From Aspidapion aeneum (taxonomy: Eukaryota; Arthropoda; Insecta; Coleoptera; Brentidae), in contig OY755042.1 of the NCBI GenBank assembly GCA_963576565.1, positions 18,141,272 through 18,205,271 on the forward strand: a stretch of DNA of 64,000 bases, in the 5' to 3' direction. Under the pieces are notes generated by a model, which searched no databases, was not told where the DNA came from, and saw nothing but the letters and a program-made list of their open reading frames with translations. The translations under genes and the position numbers were made by a program. Positions within the stretch are counted from its first letter, which is position 1. Every line of letters begins with the position of its first letter. Of the stretch, positions 21,145 to 31,095 are shown in pieces.

Positions 21145-21620
21145 TGTTAGCCCGCGGATAGAAAAACGTTAAAGGCAATGAATGGACTGTAAATATTTTA
21201 ATTAATGATATCGCGAGCAAACATAAAGATTGATATGAAATTACGAAATAATCAAAATGTCCATAGGTAAAATATTGATATCACACAACGGTAATCATAG
21301 ACAAGCACTCACCTCCTTTGCTTCAAGTTATCCTCGTTCCCAGGGGCCCCCGATTGGATCTAATGATGTCACCACGTAGCTGAAGGGTTGGAGTTTCTAG
21401 TTCTATGCTTCAGTACACAAAAATCGAGCACTTTCAGGTGTAGATATTTGAAAATAGTTGGAGAACGAAATTAACACGCCTTTTTCTCTTGGCGATTGAC
21501 AATGATCTCACCGGTTGTTGGTGCGCATGTCCAAATACGCTGAATGCGCTTTGCCTTTCATACAGTTGTGTGTTTTTAAAAATATATATAAACAACCGCG
21601 AAATTTAGCGGGAGCTAACA
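21145..21620 (-). repeat. 5' LTR of the BEL/Pao retrotransposon
   Basis: 476 bp, TGTTAGC to GCTAACA. It should carry the promoter; a TATATATA run lies at about 21580-21592, some 30-40 nt inside the element-strand start. Very high identity to the 3' LTR implies a young insertion. Confidence 0.95.
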
Positions 21621-21626
21621 GTGGGT
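21621..21626. repeat. Target-site duplication of the BEL/Pao element, right copy
   Basis: GTGGGT, identical to 14808-14813. A 6-bp duplication is slightly longer than the 4-5 bp commonly reported for the group. Confidence 0.9.
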
Positions 21627-22034
21627 CAATGTTATTTTAATGTGTTTTTTCTTAAAAATGCGTTGAGAGGAGGGGGGTGGGGGTCAAAAATCCTGAATTT
21701 TTGCGTTGCGTAATTTAAGAATGCTCCCTAATGTTACAAAATATGAAAGATAATATTTTTTCAAATATTTCCAATATTTCCCAGACACCTTTGGAAATTT
21801 CCAATATTGCCATTTCCATTGGAATATTTCCATTTAAATTAATAATAGGAACACATTTGAGGCAGAGTATATTGACTTACAAAAAAAAATATATAATATT
21901 TTTGTAATATTTCACACTTGATAGTGTTGGTACATTGCCACTCAGTTGTCAAAATCCAGTTATTCTTGCAAAAGCAAGTTTTATTTAAGAAAAACATAAA
22001 AAAAACTGTACCAAAGTTACCCCAGTTTACGGTA

Positions 22035-23268
22035 GTACAATTTTTATGAATATACAGTGAAAAATATCAGTATTGCAATGAACCATGAAACATTTATATG
22101 TTTCCAATCAGGGCTGCGCTACAGATTTTTCCAGCCGGGCAAAGCCAAAACTTGGCGCCGCCTTCAATTTCTTTTTAACTGCCCCTTCAAAAACCCCCTA
22201 AAACTACCGAATGACACACTGTACATCTAGTAGCAAATATATTTTTCACAGAAACTAAGACTTAAGATTAAATAATAATAAAAAATGTTATACACAAAAA
22301 TTAAATTATTTTCCAAATATTTTTCAATTTATTTACATACAATGGCAAACTTCAGAGATCAGAATTATTAAAAACAGTATTGTGTTTATTTTTTATTTCT
22401 ATCCAATGTCGTTCGCCCTTCAGGGCCAGAAAAAGTATGTTAGTCTTATAAGTAATACAGATTCAGTTGAAAAGTGAAAAAAATAAAATTTTTGTTGACT
22501 TTTATTAGATTATTAGAATCCCTGAAATAATCGCACAACGAAAAAATCGCATGAGAAAAGGTTCGCCCGGAAAAGGAAAACGTACAATTGTAAGACCGGC
22601 ACAGAAAATAAAAAAAGGTACATTTGATGAGACCACCTAATTATATGTTTTCCAGTGGGCCGAATCCAAAACAAACCCTTCAAAATGTTGAGTAAATTGC
22701 GAAAAACTTTTTTTTACAGCTTTATTTAAACAACAATAATTTTTATAACATTTTAAATACTTAATTATCGCACACAAGACAACTGCATGTTGTTTAAACT
22801 CCAAATCAGCTGTAAGCTGGTCTCGGAGATTTATAAACACGTTTTATAACTCAACTATTTAAATACACTAACTTAAATGTAATAATTAAATAAATTTTGA
22901 CTTAAACGTTAACATGACAAAGATAGTAAATTTGATTTTTTTTGTTCAAAATTAAAAATTAAGATCTAGATTTGACAAATCTATGAGATATGCTACGTGA
23001 ATATTTTGATTAATTTATTTTTGAATGTGTTAAAATTAAGTCTTTTTTTACATCATCTTGTAAATCATTGTAAGCTTTCTTGCAAAGGCGTATCGGATTG
23101 TTTAGAGGATATTGAAATTTTACATTGTGAAGATAGCAAAACTAGATAAAACTAAAGTTGGCATTATTCAAGAAAAAATTATGCATTTTTATAACTCCAA
23201 TTTTTAAGTTACACTAACCAACAATACTAGATTAGCAAGTGTGTAAATACTAACGGTAAATTATAAGA
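22035..23268. other. AT-rich spacer with a possible lone hAT end
   Basis: At about 22111 the text CAGGGCTGCGCTACAG looks like one end of a CAG-type hAT element, but no matching right end was found. The rest is AT-rich with no supported features. Confidence 0.35.
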
Positions 23269-23270
23269 TA

Positions 23271-23454
23271 CAGTCGAACCTCTATAACTCGAACCTGAAG
23301 GGACAACCAAAACAGTTCGAGTTATGGAAAGTTCGAGTTATAGAAACTCGAGTTACATGGGTTAAAATACATGTAAAAAGTGCAGGGACCGCTTAAAGAT
23401 TCGAGTTATAGAGGGGTTCGAGTTATAGAGGTTCGAGTTAGAGAGGTTCGACTG
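23271..23454. mobile_element. pogo/Tigger-type MITE, 184 bp
   Basis: TIRs CAGTCGAACCTCTATAACTC and GAGTTAGAGAGGTTCGACTG lie between TA dinucleotides (23269-23270, 23455-23456). CAGT-starting ends with a TA duplication are typical of pogo-type Tc1/mariner elements. The word TTCGAGTTATAGA recurs several times inside. Non-coding. Confidence 0.9.
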
Positions 23455-23730
23455 TAATATCCTGAACAAAATTTATTTGTAGTAGTTAACATTTTCAAAA
23501 ATCAAAATAGTTTAATAATTTTAAAATTTGCAAAAATTTTAAAAGTTTTAAATATATAAATCAGTTTTGTGGTTAAAAGTGTAAAATGAAGTTTTTTTTT
23601 CTCTCATATTTTTCCGTAGGTAGCCGTATCTCGGTAGACGGCGCTTCTTGCAAGAGTTTTTTCACTATTTACATAGGATTAGAGACAAAACCGTCTAATT
23701 AACTTCGCAGAAGTGTCACATTGACCAAGC

Positions 23731-23778
23731 AGTGTTCTGAGGAGTCCCATAAGGACGAAACAGTTAACTGTCAACACT
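23731..23778 (+). ncRNA. Hammerhead ribozyme, copy 1, complete core
   Basis: Stem I AGTGTT (23731-23736) pairs with AACACT (23773-23778). The core CTGAGGA is at 23737-23743. Stem II GTCC/GGAC (23744-23747 with 23753-23756) has loop CATAA. GAA of the GAAA box is at 23757-23759. Stem III ACAG/CTGT (23760-23763 with 23768-23771) is closed by loop TTAA. The cleavage nucleotide is C23772 in a GUC triplet. All invariant core positions (CUGANGA, GAAA, UH) are present. The open stem I makes it type I. Beyond an internal loop, ACC (about 23724) could pair with GGT (23784-23786), providing the peripheral contacts natural hammerheads use. Confidence 0.88.
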
Positions 23779-24227
23779 TATTAGGTGTCCATTAGATCTT
23801 GGACCCCCGTGAGGTTAAGCTTTTAAGCTACCCACGGAAAAATATAAGAGTAACAAAAACTCAATTTTAACCGATTAGCCACGCCAAGCCAACTTCACGG
23901 GTACTAAATTTCACGTTTGTTAGTATTATTTGGCTTAAAAATTCCGCTGATTTGACGCTCACGTGTCTGATGGCGGGTAAAAACGCAATAAGCGTTGATC
24001 TGGCCTGAAAGGCAAAAGAGCTGTCGTAGGTCACGGGTTAGTTTGTTTCTTTGTAATCGATCTTTTCATTGATTGATATGTATAGCAGTTTATTTTCGCC
24101 TGCTATTGTTCTGGTTTCTCTCGTATCTCGTTAGATGGCGCTTCTTGCGAGAGTTTTTTCACTATTTACATAGGATTAGAAACAAAACCGTCTAATTAAC
24201 TTCGCAAGAGTGTCACATTGACCAAAC

Positions 24228-24275
24228 AGTGTTCTGAGGAGTCCCATAAAGATGAAACAGTTAACTGTCAACACT
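24228..24275 (+). ncRNA. Hammerhead ribozyme, copy 2, weakened stem II
   Basis: Same stems I and III and the same core as copy 1, with predicted cleavage after C24269. The 3' strand of stem II has changed from GGAC to AGAT, leaving a G-U wobble at the core-proximal pair and a C-A mismatch at its distal end. It is probably slower or inactive. The distance from the first cleavage site is exactly 497 nt. Confidence 0.8.
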
Positions 24276-24431
24276 TGTTAGGTGTCCATTAGATCCTGGA
24301 CCCCCGTGAGGTTAACCTTTCAAGCTATCCAAGGAAAAATATGGGAGTAACAAAAACTTCTTTTTACCCGATTAGCCACAAAACTTGTTTGATTTTTAAA
24401 TTCACGGGCACTAAATTTAACGTTTGTTTAA

Positions 24432-24979
24432 ATATATATTTTTAAAATTATTCAAAATTCTGATGATGAAATAACCTAATTTTATGCTTTCTACATGGTG
24501 CATTTTAATTTTAAAAACTTAACTTTATTTATTTTATGATTTTTTGCAAGTTAAAAATGTTTATTGTATAGTTTGTCTGAGCGCTATTAACATTTTTTTT
24601 TATCTAGATCTATCCTTTTAAAATTTTCCGAGGTGGACTCCTGGTAGGGGGGGGGGCATTTCATTCTCTAGCCGAGGTCCCTCAAAGAAGCCAGTCCGGG
24701 CCTGGCCCGTATGAACCATAGCAAGTCATTGGGGGACAAAATATAGGTACCGTCAAGTCGGGTGTCCTATTGAAACAATCGGGCGACGACAAAACTTCCC
24801 ACAAATGTAAAATTGACGTAGTATCTTTAGGTAAGGTTAGCTAAGGAAATCACTAAGTGACAGCGTTACTGGTCTGCCACCATACCTAACCCAACTTGTA
24901 AGGTTGCAACGTCCCTTTCTATATTTTTAAAAAGTTTTGTTTCAAGTTGCCTTGCTGTTTCAAGACCCCGGCTTAACGG
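24432..24979. other. AT-rich spacer
   Basis: No gene seen. A GC-richer patch at 24640-24720 with a run of 10 G and CCTGGCCCG text may be an element fragment without a partner. Confidence 0.35.
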
Positions 24980-25198
24980 CCCACATAGCAATTTGGCATA
25001 TGAAAATAACATGAGTAAAAAAGACGTTATTTATATACACAGCACCAGAAACTTCAGCAAAAATTATATTTTTATGGCTTTTATGGATTTTTCCCGGTTT
25101 TTAAGTTATTTTTAAGCATGTAGATTTAACAAAACAAATATTACATCGCATCAGCTTGTTTTCTAGTAAAAAAGTTATGTGATTTTTGTGCAATGTGC
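24980..25198. mobile_element. CCCACATAGC-family element, short deletion derivative
   Basis: Left end CCCACATAGCAA; right end GTGATTTTTGTGCAATGTGC. The interior (CACAGCACCAGAAACTTCAG, AAGCATGTAGATTTAACAAA) is the reverse complement of 240-390 in the 163-1130 element. The right terminus is decayed, so the target duplication cannot be read. Confidence 0.75.
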
Positions 25199-25344
25199 TT
25201 GTTTATTTACCAACAAGTTAATTATCATATCAAAAACGCATGAAAAATGCTTTGAATAAGGTTTTATGAACACATAAAAAAATTTTTATTATTACATAAA
25301 AATAAAATAATTAAAATAAAAAGTTACTCTTGCATAAAAAAATT

Positions 25345-25704
25345 AATGAATTCATGACGGATCTGATACCTTCCTAGCTAGCCTATTCGCACCTTTTAAG
25401 TGAAGCCATGAAATATCAGCCACGAAAACAGTTTTTTGTAAATATCTCAGAAACTAAAGCTCTTACTCAACATAAATTATTGAGCAAAATGTACTTCACA
25501 ATATCTCGAAAACCGCATATTGATAGGATGCTCCGTTAAAAAGTTAGCATTTTTTAAAGTTTATAATTGTCAAAAAACTGTCATTAGGATTAATGGATTG
25601 TGACTAAAATCATCAGCTCGTTAGAGTGTCGAACGCTATTTTACGTAAAAATGTTAAGAAAATCGGTTTAGCGGTTTATGAGCTATCGTGTTACGGACAG
25701 AAAT
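25345..25704. repeat. Dispersed repeat, GGATCTGA..CTAGCTAGCCTA family, copy 1
   Basis: About 360 bp, from ATGACGGATCTGATACCTTC to TATCGTGTTACGGACAGAAA. Further copies are at 35852-36205 and 50991-51390. The 3' part (AAATCGGTTTAGCGGTTTA.GAGCTATCGTG) resembles the conserved tails of insect SINE/MITE-like repeats. No coding frame. Confidence 0.8.
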
Positions 25705-25774
25705 TGGACTCTTTTTTGTAATATTTTGTCAAACATAAGGGTCATTTCTTACCTATAAAATCAATAGCGCACAC

Positions 25775-25925
25775 AGGAATACGTCTTGGGGGTGCCCGAG
25801 ACCCCATGATATCGTATTTTATGCAATTTTATTTTTGTATTTATAAAATGTGTGGAAAATATTTTTTTAAAATCTTAGCTTTGAGGGGACCGGACCCCGA
25901 GGCCCCATCCCCTGGGTACGCTTAT
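25775..25925. mobile_element. Diverged relative of the 7343-type hAT MITE
   Basis: The interior (GTATTTTATGCAATTTTATTTT, ATGTGTGGAAAATAT, AATCTTAGCTTTGAGGGG) aligns with 7343-7492. The ends read CACAGGAATACG and GGGTACGCTTATG, so the TIRs have diverged. The target duplication is unclear. Confidence 0.55.
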
Positions 25926-27095
25926 GATAAAATAAGACACATAATTAGTTTTTTTACTACTAAATACTAAATGTTTATTTTAAAACTTTTTATTAGAATA
26001 AAAATAATTGAATAAATTATGATTGAAGAGCCTATTTTTTACCGTTAGACACTGAAAATCGTAAAATTTTAAAAAAAAGTAAATATGAGTTAAAAAAATT
26101 AATTTTTTTTATGCCACACTGGACGGCTGGTATGCGATAAAACGTTAGCGCAAGAACCATTTAAACTGACACGATAGGTACCGAAAATCCTTGCCGAATA
26201 CTGAGAAAGAACGAGTGTCCATAGTCTTCCCGTGGCCAAACTCACCTCACCCTCCCCTACACTTACAAGAAACTTAGATACTTGTAAGAAAAAGAGTTTC
26301 TGAAATATTTTCTCGGTACTAGAAGATCCGAAGTTAAGTAATGCGTGAATTTAATAACAGAATTAACGTAAATTGCCTCTGCCAAATTTGGTAGATTCTA
26401 ATTGAGTTATTCTCAACCAATTTGGCACCCCTGGATCGCTGCTTCCTGGGCGGTCGCCCTGCCCTGGACCCAGGCCTCTTCTAATGTCAGTTAATATAAT
26501 AAACAAAAATAACAGAAAATGACGTAGGGTGAAGTGGTGTAAAAATGAGACACTTTTTAAAACATTTTTGTATTTTTAACATTTTAGACACTTCTGTTGG
26601 AATTGATTTTTTTTTAGGATATAAGTGATAATCAGGAAAATATTGCAAACTTAAAAACAAAGAAATTTGACCTATATTATAAAAAAAAAATTAAAACCTT
26701 GAAAAAGTTCAAAAATGAGACAAGTCAGGCGAAATATGAGACAGTGATAAAATTCACATATAAACAATCGGATCGCCGTCTAAATCAAAAATAGGACATT
26801 CAGGTTAAAATTACGACATGAGTTTTTGTTCTTTTCAATTTAAATACAACAAATAAATCCAAAAATATTTATTTATAGGAAAACCGATCTACGAACTTAC
26901 ACGACAAAAGTTTTGGTAACGTTTTCAAAAGTTTTATACCACAAATAAAGCTAGGGATTTTATAATTTTAATTATGTGTCTATTTTTTATAGGAAAATAA
27001 AAAAAATTGTAGTTATGAGGTCCTTACAAATGCTCCTATCAGTTTGTAACAGAAAATCTATCGGAATTCAGTTATTATTATTTTTATTTAATTGT
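25926..27095. other. AT-rich spacer with possible element remnants
   Basis: AAAAATGAGACAC (26540) and the facing GTGTCTCATTTG-like text near 27090 may be remnants of one TIR element. The pairing is too short to call. No frames. Confidence 0.3.
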
Positions 27096-27440
27096 CTCAT
27101 TTGTCAGTAGTAGTGGTACAACCCCCGGGGATCCCCCCTTCTTTCGCCGAGGAATCTGCCGGTCTCAAAAGGTTTCTCTTGGAATACCTCTTTTCTTGCC
27201 TGTTTGTAGCTTCACATGATGCTGGAAAATGCGCCGAGTTCTTGTCCTCGGCCCACGTTGTAGCGCACGTCATGTCCTCCTTTACTCTCATCTTCGCCAA
27301 GTGTCCGATAAGGATTCTCAATATTGCTCCTACCTCTCTTGATGTTCTATGGGCTAACCAGTGCCTACGAGACTTTCTGTACCCGGTCACACACCCCTTC
27401 GCTTGTATGTCATTTTCTGTATGGCTCGATTCCTTTTATA
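27096..27440 (-). pseudogene. Non-LTR retrotransposon C-terminal fragment (R1/Jockey-like)
   Basis: The minus-strand frame 27097-27390 reads RKSRRHWLAHRTSREVGA, then ILIGHLAKMRVKEDMTCATT and RPADSSAKEGGIPGG. A (T)GH......M.....D.TC pattern followed by a decayed zinc-binding stretch resembles the end of R1- and Jockey-type proteins (TGH, then C..C...E...H). The second cysteine and the histidine are lost to frameshifts. GC content is higher than in the surroundings, consistent with a former coding region. Confidence 0.5.
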
Positions 27441-27467
27441 TATATTCGTGGGCCCACTCTGCTGGTA

Positions 27468-27525
27468 CTAGGGTCACTGGATCCTGGAAGCCTGGCGTTA
27501 CGTCTTCGTGATGCAGTGACCCTAG
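27468..27525. repeat. 58-bp hairpin repeat CTAGGGTCACTG..CAGTGACCCTAG, copy 1
   Basis: Twelve perfectly paired bases at the ends and the internal word AGCCTGGCG. A diverged second copy at 53685-53742 keeps both the stem and the loop word. This could be a tiny MITE or a structured RNA element. Confidence 0.65.
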
Positions 27526-27924
27526 CTAGGGCCGACTTGATCTGCCCTCTTATGAGCTCCAGGAGCAACTGACCGGAAACCACCTATAAGCTTGTTAGTT
27601 ATACACATTAGATTAATGCATGACAAATACAATTTTTTCCAAATATTTTAAAAAGTAAAGCTGTGTATTTCAGCCGTCCAACACACATAAAAAAATAAAT
27701 TTTTAAGTAAAAAAAAAGCAAATAATATTGTTATTGTATACACACAAACAAATGGTTTGTTAGAGTTAGCAATATCGTAACATTAACTATAGTTTGATAA
27801 ATATTGTTAAATTAACAAAACAATTTGTAATACTGTCAAGCTGATTCGAGTGACCTAATAATGGATATTGTTCAAATTACATAGACAAAGCTACTAACTG
27901 GAAACAGCAGCAACTGCTTTCACT
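27526..27924. other. AT-rich spacer
   Basis: Nothing recognised. Confidence 0.4.
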
Positions 27925-28345
27925 GCTATTTAAAAATACCAAATAGCAGTTTTGCGCATTTGCAAACATAATTTCCTATGTGTGGAACTGGTAAAGTTAA
28001 ATAAGTGTCAAATATAGTAGTGTGGCACCATCTATGAGTATATGGTAATAAAAGATAATATACAGACAGGAGCATTCTACTAGGTACATACAAAGTTAGT
28101 ATCCCAATTTTCTTCCGCCCCAAACAGCTAGCTGATAGTGCTTTGTTGTCGAGCCGACAAGGCACAAACCAAAATTAAATGCATCTGGGATGGCGGCCCC
28201 GCGCGGACGCGCAGCTTAAATACGCGACAAGGTGGGGGTCGAGTGGACGAAAATTGGGAGATTAAATTTATTTGTACCTATTAGAATGACCCTGTCTGTA
28301 TAGGTACCAATGTAAGCCATTTCTAATGGTATCGTTATTTTAAAA
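27925..28345. repeat. Dispersed repeat with internal TIR pair, copy 1
   Basis: It matches 33570-33945 over its length. The inner part is bounded by TACAGACAGGAGCATTCTAC (28062) and its near complement ending CCTGTCTGTATA (about 28305), a 25-bp TIR, suggesting a MITE nested in an older repeat. Compared with copy 2 it has an extra block of about 50 bp near 28137-28190. It contains a GC-rich GGCGGCCCCGCGCGGACGCG word. Confidence 0.75.
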
Positions 28346-29389
28346 ATATGAATTTTAAATCCATACGTATTAAAGAATGGCGTTGTTAATATAAAAACAT
28401 GAATACTAACAAAACCAACGCGTTAAATTAACGATATTAACTTACGATGATCCAAATTTATTTAATTTAAATTTATGAAATTTAACAATATCAAAAATGT
28501 AAATTTAACAATTTTGTTTTTTCAGTGTACTCAATATATAAGCTATGAGCACTCGTGTGGTTTCCAAGGCTCTTTCTACAATCTCGTTGTGGCAATATTT
28601 TATATTTACAGCATTTTATCAAGAAAAATCGGTGTTCATATTTTAAAACTTATTATTTAAAATGACGGACTAAACAAAAAAAATTAAATTACCTGTAGTT
28701 TTGGTTTCTACCCTGAAAAATTAGTTATCAAAAAACGAGATTCCCGTTTTTCTATTTATAAAAATGATTTACATAATAGGGTAATTACATCACAAATGAT
28801 AATAATAATTTCTTAACATCAATAGTACGATAAAACAAATTATAATTATTACGTACATATCTTAAATAGGCTAAAATGGGTTATATAATAAGGCCTTAAA
28901 CTATGGATTGGAAATAAACCAATAAAAAATAAAAACATTAAACATTTTACATTAGAAATATTTTGCATTTTTTGTATTTGTTTTTATCGCATTCCGATCA
29001 GTATCAAAATTCAAGCGAGTCAGTCAGCAAATTTAATTTACTTTAAAAGTTTTCGGGTGTATTTCCAAAATAAATGGACAGACAAACAGGCAGCAGACAA
29101 ATATTTCCGGTACATAACGGGATCCAGACACACGACTGCGAAATAGCTTTAGGAGTTTTGATGATAGTTGTAACGTTGCTGTTATGCTGGGGAAGGATAA
29201 TATGGTCTGGCTTTTAACTGATTGTTTCTCGAAAGTTTTAAAGACATATCTTAACTTTGTTCGCTTTAACTAAGGCTAAAAGTTTTCCAAGCAGTCGAGG
29301 TCTATTGCAGTAATTCTAATTAGCGCAATTAGCGAAAATAATTCGTTTTTATCAACTGAATTTACAGTTTCTGCGTCTTTTTTCATTTC
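28346..29389. other. AT-rich spacer
   Basis: No supported gene or repeat. Confidence 0.4.
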
Positions 29390-29574
29390 ACTAAATACAT
29401 TGTTTACCAGGATGCGTCAGATGAGCTGAGTTTGAGATATGTTGAAGGCCAAATCTTCCTGATATTTTTTCCAAAAAAAACTGGGGGGGTCATAGGATTC
29501 GTTTTTGAAGTATACTTATTTAAATGTGCGCCACTAAAATATGGAAATAAAATCTATATGTTTGTGGCGGATTC

Positions 29575-29650
29575 ATTTTACAAACACAACTTTTTCTGGG
29601 TATTACGCCACTAGTGGCGTAATACCCAGAAAAAGTTGTGTTTGTAAAAT
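29575..29650. repeat. Perfect 76-bp palindrome
   Basis: 38-bp arms meet at CACTAGTG with no spacer and no mismatch (ATTTTACAAACACAAC to GTTGTGTTTGTAAAAT). The words AAAATATGGAAA before (about 29536) and after (about 29647) suggest an insertion of about 110 bp with a target duplication. Confidence 0.95.
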
Positions 29651-31095
29651 ATGGAAAAACGTGACTTGTATTTTTTTTAATACTTTTCTTCAAATAAAAA
29701 TAAAAAACCGATATTAGTTTTATTTTATTAAAAAATAGTACTTTTAAGAATTTTGTTAATTTTTGACATATAGTTTGCGTCACATACCTACAGAGTGGCT
29801 CAAAATATTTATAAAAAAAATACTGGAAAAATACCTGAGATTTTATTAAATTTAAAGAGATGAAACTAAAAATACATGGTCAAAATAAACACTATTTGCG
29901 TTAATGTGATTTGCTTAAACTATTCTAAAGTGATGTTTACGTAACAAGTTATGTGAAAAACTTACAGGGTAGGTATTGTGTGCTAGCATCATAGTGTGTT
30001 TACCGGGATTAGGTGAATTTAAGGTATGTTAGAGTCCGAACCTTCCTGATACCTATACAAAAATATTAGGGGGGTCATCGGTTTCGTTTTCGAGCTATAA
30101 TTATTTAAAGCGCGCCACTGGATATGGAAAAATGTGAGTTTTTGTAGTTTTTTTTTTGGTCAAATAGAAATAAAAAACCAATATTAATTTTATTTTGTTG
30201 GAAATAAAAGAATCTTTTTACGAGTGTTCTTAATTTTTGACATTACTTTTAATCACATATATTCAGAGTGGCTTAAATTATTAATAGAATTTCTATTATT
30301 TACAGAAATAATAATAAACTTAAAGGATATTTCAAACATTTTTTGAATTTTCATGACATGTGAACTAATTGTCTATGCAATAGTTTTTTTACTGGAATGC
30401 GTCAAATGCGGTGAATTTGAGATATGTTAGAGCCTACGCCTTCGTAATACTTGTTTCAAGAAAAAGTGGGTGGTCAACGGTTTCGTTTTCGAGCTAAAAT
30501 TATTTAAATGCTGGAATATAGGAAATGTACACATACACAAACTGAAAATAAAAGTTGAGTGTAAGTAGACCCCTTTCCGGGGGATCTACAAAAAAAAATT
30601 GCATCAGAAGGATTGCCTATGAAAAAACGTAATTGACAAAATTTTAAATATCGAATTTTTATCTCTATAGGCGATAGAAGTTTTAGCAAAAATCCATAAG
30701 AGTATACCTCGAAAACGAAACCGATTCACCTCATTTGACGCATCCCGGTAAACACACTATGCCGCTTGACAATTAGTACACCTATCATTTGTAAAAAATG
30801 TTTAATATTTTATATTTATTAAATCTCAGGTATTCCTGTATTGTTTTATAATTATTTTAAGCCACTCTGTAGGTATGTGACGCAAACTGTATATTGATGA
30901 AATTCTTAAAAGGGATGTTTTTGCAATAAAACGAAGCTAATATCGATTTTTTATTTTTATTTGACAATAAGTTATAGCAAAAAAACTACAAAAAGTTTCA
31001 TTTTTCCATATTTCAGTGGCGCGCATTTAACTAAGTATAGCTCGAAAACGAATCCTATAACCCCCCAATTTTTTTTTTTAATATCAGGAAGGTTA

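Larger units (their letters stand above)
14619..21728. mobile_element. GGGCCTATTCTTAAATTA-family MITE split by insertions
   Basis: Left half 14619-14676 begins GGGCCTATCCTTAAATTAGG; right half 21628-21728 ends TAATTTAAGAATGCTCCC. Together they make a roughly 160-bp MITE related to 5877-6059. The 6.95 kb between the halves is a second MITE plus the BEL/Pao retrotransposon. Confidence 0.75.
13369..22032. mobile_element. Outer TIR element with TA flanks, split by later insertions
   Basis: The left end, after TA at 13367-13368, reads CCGTAAACCGGGATAA; the right end is the reverse complement CTTTGGTAC..-side text CCCAGTTTACGG followed by TA (22033-22034). TIRs with a TA duplication point to the Tc1/mariner group. 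Internal copies of the GGGGTAAC word occur at 14175-14200. Most of its 8.7 kb is later insertions: a MITE, a MITE within it, and the BEL/Pao element. No transposase core was recognised. Confidence 0.6.
23624..24431 (+). repeat. Dimeric 497-bp repeat carrying hammerhead ribozymes
   Basis: The segment 23624-23934 recurs at 24121-24431 with roughly nine in ten bases identical, giving a period of 497 bp and about 1.6 units. Each unit contains a hammerhead ribozyme motif. Both copies end at CGTTTGTT, after which the flanks diverge, and both start at CGTATCTCG. No protein frame is present. The structure matches ribozyme-bearing satellite or retrozyme-type repeats, which are transcribed as multimers and cut into unit-length RNA. 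The region between (23935-24120) is the unique part of the first unit. Confidence 0.85.

Noticed and set aside
14212..21845. A separate hAT element around the GGAAATATTTCC-rich segments at 14220-14340 and 21750-21840
   Set aside because: Both flanks are rich in GAAATATTTCC words, but no matching termini or 8-bp duplication could be read.
27092..27572. Plus-strand open frames of 139 and 82 codons
   Set aside because: Antisense shadows of the non-LTR fossil; no recognisable motifs.
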